Shown here piece after piece: positions 36,178-40,579 of a stretch of 40,579 nucleotides of DNA. Under the pieces are notes generated by a model. The model was not told the origin of the DNA, ran no database searches, and was given only the letters and a program-made list of their open reading frames with translations. The DNA is from JBBIND01 sp037444075 (GTDB lineage Bacteria > Acidobacteriota > Terriglobia > Bryobacterales > Bryobacteraceae), in NCBI GenBank assembly GCA_037444075.1, contig JBBIND010000034.1:1-40579 (forward strand), read 5' to 3'. The position numbers and the translations under genes are program-made. Numbering within the stretch: the first letter of the stretch is position 1; each line of letters begins with the position of its first letter.

Positions 36178-37578
36178 TCAGTACTCCCGGTCTTTCTTGA
36201 CGCCCGGTTCCGGCACCGGGTAGGTGCCGTCGGCATTTGCCACGAGCGGCGCGGGGCTATCCATGGTGAGCTTGTCCACGTTGGGGGCGAACTCGTGCTC
36301 GCTGTTGAGTATCTGCTCATACGTGATGATTTGGCCGGTGTGCGCGGCCATGCGGCCCATGGAAGTAACCAGGCTGGCTTCGGTGCCCTGTTTCACTTCA
36401 TTGAAGGGCTTGTTCTCCCGAATAGCCTCCATCAGATCGTCCCACTCGAGCTGGTAAGGGCTTCGTTCCGGTTGCGGATAGGCCCAGGCCACGTTCGGAT
36501 CGTCCGGCAGCGGCAACTGCTGGCGTGACAACACCCTCGGTATGTTGTGGCCTTTGTAAATCCGCGTGATGCCGGGTGCGTGGGCCAGCGTGGAGATCAC
36601 GGCCGAGCCCTTGGCGCCGTGAGCGTAGCTGGCGAATTCGTTGTGGCAGCCCGGCATGTTGCGGCCGTCAAAGAACAGTTTGGTGCCGTCGGGGTAGGTG
36701 TACTCCACCGAGTAGACGTCGAAATTCTGGTCGACCGAGTCGCCGCGGTAGTGGCGCCCGCCAACACCCTGGGCTTCCACCGGCCAGGCACCCTTCATCC
36801 AGGAGCATTCATCGATCTGGTGAATGTAGTAGTCGCTGAAGACTCCTCCGCTCGCCCACAAGAAAGCGTGGAATCTCGAGACTTGGTGCTGAAGCTCGCT
36901 CACCCCGGCAGGCGTGCGGGTGGCCGTGCCGCCTCCCGAGCCCATGCGGTAGGCGCGCATGGCGATGATGTCGCCGATTTGACCCGCACGAATCCGATCC
37001 AGAAGTTCCTGCCGGCCTCTGCAATGGCGCACCATCAGGCCTACGCCTACTTTCAGGTTCTTCTTCACGGACAATTCGCCGAGTTGCAACATGCGCCGCG
37101 AGGTAGGGCCGTCCACCGTGACGGGCTTTTCCATGAAGGTGTGCAGGCCCTTGTCAATGGCGTAGCTGAACTGCACCCAGCGGAACGCCGGAGGCGTGCC
37201 CAGGATCACCACATCGCCGGGCCGCAGCGCATCCATGGCCCGCCGGTAGGCATCGTATCCCAGTGTTCTCCGCTCGGGTGGCACATCCACCTGCGCCCCC
37301 AACTGTGACTTCAGCTTGTCGTAGCTGCTGTTGAGCTTTTGCGGAACCACGTCCGCCATCGCCACCAATTTGGTGGGGCCGTTCTTCACCGAAAGCGCGT
37401 TAATGGCTGCCCCCGTCCCCCGGCCACCACAGCCGACCAAGGCAACCTGAATCGTATTGTTCTCGGCGGCATGCACATGCGGAAGAGCGACTCCCGCCAA
37501 GGCTGAGGCCCCCGCCAGGCGGCTCGTGTCGGTCAAGAACCGGCGCCGTGTGGTCGCGCCCGTTTGCGTTTCACTCAT
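36178..37578 (-). CDS. Tat-exported Gfo/Idh/MocA-family oxidoreductase (466 aa)
   Basis: A NAD(P)-dependent sugar or polyol oxidoreductase fold. The N-terminus carries a twin-arginine signal (TTRRRFLTDTSRLAGASALA), so the folded, cofactor-loaded protein is exported. The Rossmann motif VALVGCGGRGTGAA is near residue 45 and the family EKP motif appears in FMEKPVTVDG near residue 140. The C-terminal domain includes NMPGCHNEFASYAHGAKGSA. ATG 37578 is chosen because AAAGGAG lies ahead; ten upstream codons are ignored. Secreted members of this family are common beside TonB receptors and propellers in Acidobacteriota and Planctomycetota. The substrate is unknown. Confidence 0.92.
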   Translation of the reverse strand: MSETQTGATTRRRFLTDTSRLAGASALAGVALPHVHAAENNTIQVALVGCGGRGTGAAINALSVKNGPTKLVAMADVVPQKLNSSYDKLKSQLGAQVDVPPERRTLGYDAYRRAMDALRPGDVVILGTPPAFRWVQFSYAIDKGLHTFMEKPVTVDGPTSRRMLQLGELSVKKNLKVGVGLMVRHCRGRQELLDRIRAGQIGDIIAMRAYRMGSGGGTATRTPAGVSELQHQVSRFHAFLWASGGVFSDYYIHQIDECSWMKGAWPVEAQGVGGRHYRGDSVDQNFDVYSVEYTYPDGTKLFFDGRNMPGCHNEFASYAHGAKGSAVISTLAHAPGITRIYKGHNIPRVLSRQQLPLPDDPNVAWAYPQPERSPYQLEWDDLMEAIRENKPFNEVKQGTEASLVTSMGRMAAHTGQIITYEQILNSEHEFAPNVDKLTMDSPAPLVANADGTYPVPEPGVKKDREY

Positions 37579-37652
37579 TCGGACTCTCCTTTCCAGAATC
37601 GCTAGCATATCTCAAGGCAGGGCCACGTTGCGGCCCTCGTGGAACCAGAAAC

Positions 37653-38437
37653 TAGTGTAGTGTCTCAGACCCGAAGAGTGCGACGCATTGGAGCGTCCGC
37701 TTGATGGCGCAAGACCAGGGCGTCAGCCCGGCCACGGTCCAGCGCATCTGGCGGAAACATCACCTGCAACCGCATCGCGTCGAGTCCTTCAAGTTCAGCA
37801 CCGATCCGCAGTTCGTCGCCAAGGTGAGAGACATCGTGAGCTTGTACTTGAACCCGCCGGACAAAGCCATTGTGCTGAGCGTAGACGAGAAAAGCCAAAT
37901 TCAGGCGCTGGACCGCACGCAGCCGATTCTGCCGCTCCGGCCCGGTCTTCCCGAGCGCCAGACGCACGACTACGAACGGCACGGCACGACCACCTTGTTC
38001 GCCGCGCTGGATGTTGCCGTGGGCAAGGTCATTGGGCAGTGTCAGCCTCGGCACCGGCATCAGGAGTTCATCCGGTTCCTGGATCGAGTAGATGCCGAAA
38101 CCGACCCCGCCCTGGCGGTCCACCTGATTCTCGACAACTACAGTGCCCACAAGCACCAGGACGTCAAACAGTGGTTCATCGATCACCCCCGCTACCAGGT
38201 GCACTTCACCCCAACCAGTGCTTCCTGGCTCAACCAAGTAGAACGCTGGTTCGCCGAGATCACGCGCAAACGCATCCGGCGCGGAACCTTCCGTTCCGTT
38301 CGCGATCTGGAACGAGCGATCCGCGAGTACATTCGAGATCACAACAAGGCCCCGAAACCGTTCCAGTGGGTTGCCACTGCCAACACGATCATCAAAAAAG
38401 TGCGGAAATATAAACGAACTTCAGAGACAGGACAATA
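37653..38437 (+). mobile_element. internally deleted IS630-family element (about 785 bp)
   Basis: Imperfect terminal inverted repeats bound the element: left TAGTGTAGTGTCTCAGA (37653-37669) and right TATTGTCCTGTCTCTGA (38421-38437, read on the minus strand), 13 of 17 identical and both beginning with TA, the IS630/Tc1-mariner target. Intact members are about 1.1 kb. The missing part is the 5' end of the transposase gene, since only about 30 bases separate the left repeat from sequence homologous to the middle of the protein. Confidence 0.75.
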
Positions 38438-38438
38438 G
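37701..38438 (+). pseudogene. N-terminally truncated IS630-family transposase (about 245 aa)
   Basis: The DDE catalytic domain is intact: Asp in IVLSVDEKSQIQALDRTQP, Asp in LILDNYSAHKHQD and Glu in SWLNQVERWFAEITRK. The beginning (HWSVRLMAQDQGVSPATVQR upstream to 37686) corresponds to the linker region of full-length proteins, so roughly 100 N-terminal residues with the DNA-binding helix-turn-helix are absent. The frame is open back to the left inverted repeat. The TAG stop overlaps the right end. It is unlikely to transpose by itself. Confidence 0.85.
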
Positions 38439-38664
38439 CGCCCCGTTCTTCCTGCCATTCGAGCAGCAGGCAGTTAACCGGCGAGCCGTCCAGCAATGCG
38501 AGCGTTTCCGCCCCGGTCCACGGCCATCGCGCGGGAACCCAATCAGCAGGCCCTGCCTCCGCCGCCAACGGCATCAGCAGCAGGGCAATGGCTCCCAGCA
38601 GAAGGCTTGTTCTTCTCCAGCAGCGTGGCTTAGGCGCGCTCCATTTCCGCCAGGATGGCATCAT
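38438..38664 (-). pseudogene. unknown secreted protein gene truncated by IS630
   Basis: ATG 38664 (or 38661), with AAGGA ahead, encodes a signal peptide (RRTSLLLGAIALLLMPLAAEA) and then about 40 mature residues (PADWVPARWPWTGAETLALL, GSPVNCLLLEW). The frame then runs into the right end of the IS element at 38437 and stops inside it. No continuation is found beyond the left end, where the oxidoreductase gene begins, so the 3' part was deleted. It lies 67 bases downstream of the TonB receptor gene and was probably in its operon. I do not recognise the family. Confidence 0.6.
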
Positions 38665-38730
38665 CTCGTCCTTCACAAGCGAAATCGCTTCACCGTCGAA
38701 GAGGCCACGCCGGAACCAGTGCCGGGCGCC

Positions 38731-40579
38731 TCAGAAATCGAACTGCAGCGTGAAGCGGAACGTCCGCCCGTCGTTGAGAGTATTGGTGATTTGGGCGAAA
38801 TTGTGCGAGACCATGTCGCTGCCCGGCTCGGAAAACTGCGGGTGGTTGAAGAAGTTGAGGGATTCGGCGCGCAACAGCAGCGTGCGTTCATTGCCAACAC
38901 TCCAACGCTTGGACAACCCGGCGTTGATGTTGGCCACGCCATCCTTGCGGAATGTGTTCCGCCCAAGATTCCCGCGCGTCTCGCCGGGGCCGAAGAAGGC
39001 GAACGCCGACAACGGCAGCCGGCTGACGGAGGTGTCCGGGTGGTCAATCGAACGGCCCAGAACACTCCGGTCCACCAGGTTGGGAGTGTCACCGCCGGAC
39101 CCGTCCACGTTGCCGTAACCGGGCGAGTCTGCCCCGGATTCCACGCTGAACGGCGTTCCGGATTTCAGCAGCACGATGGAACTCACCTGCCAGGAGCCGA
39201 ACAGGCGCCGCAGCCATGGATTGCGGCCGGCTAGCGAAGGCGTGGCGTAGTTCAGGGTCCATTGCAGGGCGTGCGGCTGATCAAAATCACTCAGCCCGCG
39301 CATTTCGTTCTGAAAATCAAAATCCGTGGGGCTGCGGGTCGCCCTGCCGTCGCGCCCGGAGGCAGTGTTGGTGTAGTTGGCGCCCAAGTCAATGGCCTTG
39401 CTGAACCAGTAGGAAGCGTCCAGCGTGAAACCTGCCCACCGGGGCAACCGGAAGGTCGCTTTGGCGGCGTCGAAGTATCCCCGGGAGCCATTGTGGATGT
39501 GGTGCACGTTGTAGTATCCCGGATCGGGACGCCGTTCGTTGATGGTCGCCGTGGTGAGCGGGATGCCGGGCACCGGACGCGCGCGGTTCAAGTACCACAT
39601 GGTCAGCAACTTGTGCGAACGGCTGCCGGTGTAGCCGAGTTCCAGCGCGGCAGCCTTGGGCAAGCTGAGCTGCCAGGCGAAGCTGTACTGATGAACGTAG
39701 GGCGTCTTCAGGTCGGAGGCCAGTTGGTAGATGGAAGTGCGTGCGTTGGGCGTCAGGTCGGACGGCTTGAAGTCCCGCAGCGGGTTCGGCATATAGGGAG
39801 CCTGTACGGTGACGTGGATATTGCCGGGCGGATTAGCACGAAGCTGGAGGAACGTCGCCGGGAAGATCTCTCCGTAATGCAACCCGTACGCTGTTCGCAA
39901 CACGCCCCACTGAGCCGGCAGGCGGTAGGCGAACCCCAGCGTGCCGGCCACGTTGTTCCAGTCTGAGGCGTAGGGGATGGTACTCAGATTGTCCACCTCG
40001 CGCGGGCGCGTCACCGGCTGAAAGCGCAGTCCCGTCGTCATGCTCAGCTTAGGCGTCAAACGCCATTCGTCACCGAGGTAGACGTTCAACGTCCAGTCAC
40101 GAAAGCCGCGGTGCACGTGTCCGAGGCCGAGGGAGTAGGAAGAGGGCGTCCCCCACAGCAGGTTGGCCACGGCATCTCGGCCGAAGTCGCTGCGGAAGCT
40201 GAACATGCCGCGGTGGTCCAGGCTATCGTAGCCGTTGACCTGCCTGCGGCTGGCTTCGTAACCCAGGGTGACATTGTGGTCGCCCCGACCTTGCCGGAGA
40301 CGAGCAGCGGTGCGGTAGAAATTCTGCGTGCGGTCAATGGGAATATCTCCGCCCGGCCCAATGGAGCCCAAGTCGCGCGAGAAGAGGAGAAAAGGCCCGA
40401 TCGAGGTCTCCTCTGGAACCAGCAGAGAGCCGATGCGCTCGAAGCCCGCGGACAACTCGACGGTCGTGGCTGCAGACCACGCGCGGCTCCACGTGGCGCG
40501 CGCGGTGTGATCCCTCGTGGTGGTGTCCGGGTTCTGCCCTCCGACCATCTGGAAGGCCTCCACCTTCTGAAGGACGAAG
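38731..40579 (-). CDS. TonB-dependent-receptor-like outer membrane protein, 5' part outside window (about 616 aa visible)
   Basis: This is the C-terminal two thirds of an Oar-like barrel related to the gene at 30125. The open frame continues past the window edge, so the signal peptide, regulatory domain and plug are not seen. Barrel strands are evident (YRTAARLRQGRGDHNVTLGY, YLGDEWRLTPKLSMTTGLRF, FTLDASYWFSKAIDLGANYT), as are conserved late segments (LFGSWQVSSIVLLKSGTPFS, RAESLNFFNHPQFSEPG). The protein ends RFTLQFDF with the terminal Phe used for outer-membrane insertion. It reads toward the truncated secreted-protein gene. The ligand is unknown. Confidence 0.9.
   Translation of the reverse strand, partial: FVLQKVEAFQMVGGQNPDTTTRDHTARATWSRAWSAATTVELSAGFERIGSLLVPEETSIGPFLLFSRDLGSIGPGGDIPIDRTQNFYRTAARLRQGRGDHNVTLGYEASRRQVNGYDSLDHRGMFSFRSDFGRDAVANLLWGTPSSYSLGLGHVHRGFRDWTLNVYLGDEWRLTPKLSMTTGLRFQPVTRPREVDNLSTIPYASDWNNVAGTLGFAYRLPAQWGVLRTAYGLHYGEIFPATFLQLRANPPGNIHVTVQAPYMPNPLRDFKPSDLTPNARTSIYQLASDLKTPYVHQYSFAWQLSLPKAAALELGYTGSRSHKLLTMWYLNRARPVPGIPLTTATINERRPDPGYYNVHHIHNGSRGYFDAAKATFRLPRWAGFTLDASYWFSKAIDLGANYTNTASGRDGRATRSPTDFDFQNEMRGLSDFDQPHALQWTLNYATPSLAGRNPWLRRLFGSWQVSSIVLLKSGTPFSVESGADSPGYGNVDGSGGDTPNLVDRSVLGRSIDHPDTSVSRLPLSAFAFFGPGETRGNLGRNTFRKDGVANINAGLSKRWSVGNERTLLLRAESLNFFNHPQFSEPGSDMVSHNFAQITNTLNDGRTFRFTLQFDF

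Overview
The window is GC-rich, densely coded DNA from a Gram-negative-type bacterium. Two Oar/TonB-dependent-receptor-like outer membrane proteins, four secreted PQQ-type beta-propellers, a Tat-exported Gfo/Idh/MocA oxidoreductase, a MacB/FtsX-type giant permease and an IS630 element together look most like Acidobacteriota (Bryobacterales/Solibacter-like). This assignment is inferred from gene content, not from a marker gene. Two 10-base N runs show that the sequence is a scaffold. One N run sits inside an assembly fold-back that can be resolved by eye.

Left third (1-10.9 kb). A translationally coupled ECF sigma/anti-sigma pair (minus strand) diverges from an RND efflux operon: TolC-like channel, lipoprotein adaptor, RND pump and a DUF2892-like small membrane protein. 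Cytochrome bd oxidase (cydA, cydB) and alanine dehydrogenase follow on the same strand. cydA and ald each have a -10 element so close to the ATG that leaderless mRNAs are likely.

Redox module (10.9-21.7 kb). Reading leftward on the minus strand, the genes are: a small degenerate receiver protein, a two-helix membrane protein, a 9-haem c/b cytochrome, a 19-haem c/b cytochrome, a NapC/NirT-type six-haem cytochrome and a tandem universal stress protein. The three cytochromes carry 34 c-type haem-binding motifs and two quinone-type cytochrome b domains, an architecture comparable to CbcL and ImcH of Geobacter. A textbook sigma-54 promoter (TGGCAC-N5-TTGC) drives the 19-haem gene, with a 41-bp imperfect palindrome about 100 bp upstream of it. 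A sigma-54 enhancer-binding protein with a cysteine-rich PAS domain is encoded 4 kb away. The 19-haem gene has an apparent one-base frameshift in a run of seven G inside its signal peptide. Next to the regulator lie remnants of an outer-membrane beta-barrel gene and an MtrA/DmsE-like cytochrome gene, suggesting that this lineage once had an outer-membrane electron conduit here and that it has decayed. This module is the most unusual part of the window.

Right half (21.7-40.6 kb). A tRNA-Val(TAC) is followed by two divergent PQQ-propeller genes. A minus-strand operon (glycosyltransferase, ABC ATPase, FtsX-type permease that seems to start at CTG) comes next. Then come a TonB-receptor-like protein preceded by two adjacent inverted repeats, two more PQQ-propeller genes, and a Gfo/Idh/MocA oxidoreductase. 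A deleted IS630-family element has cut off a small secreted-protein gene, and the window ends inside a second TonB-receptor-like gene.
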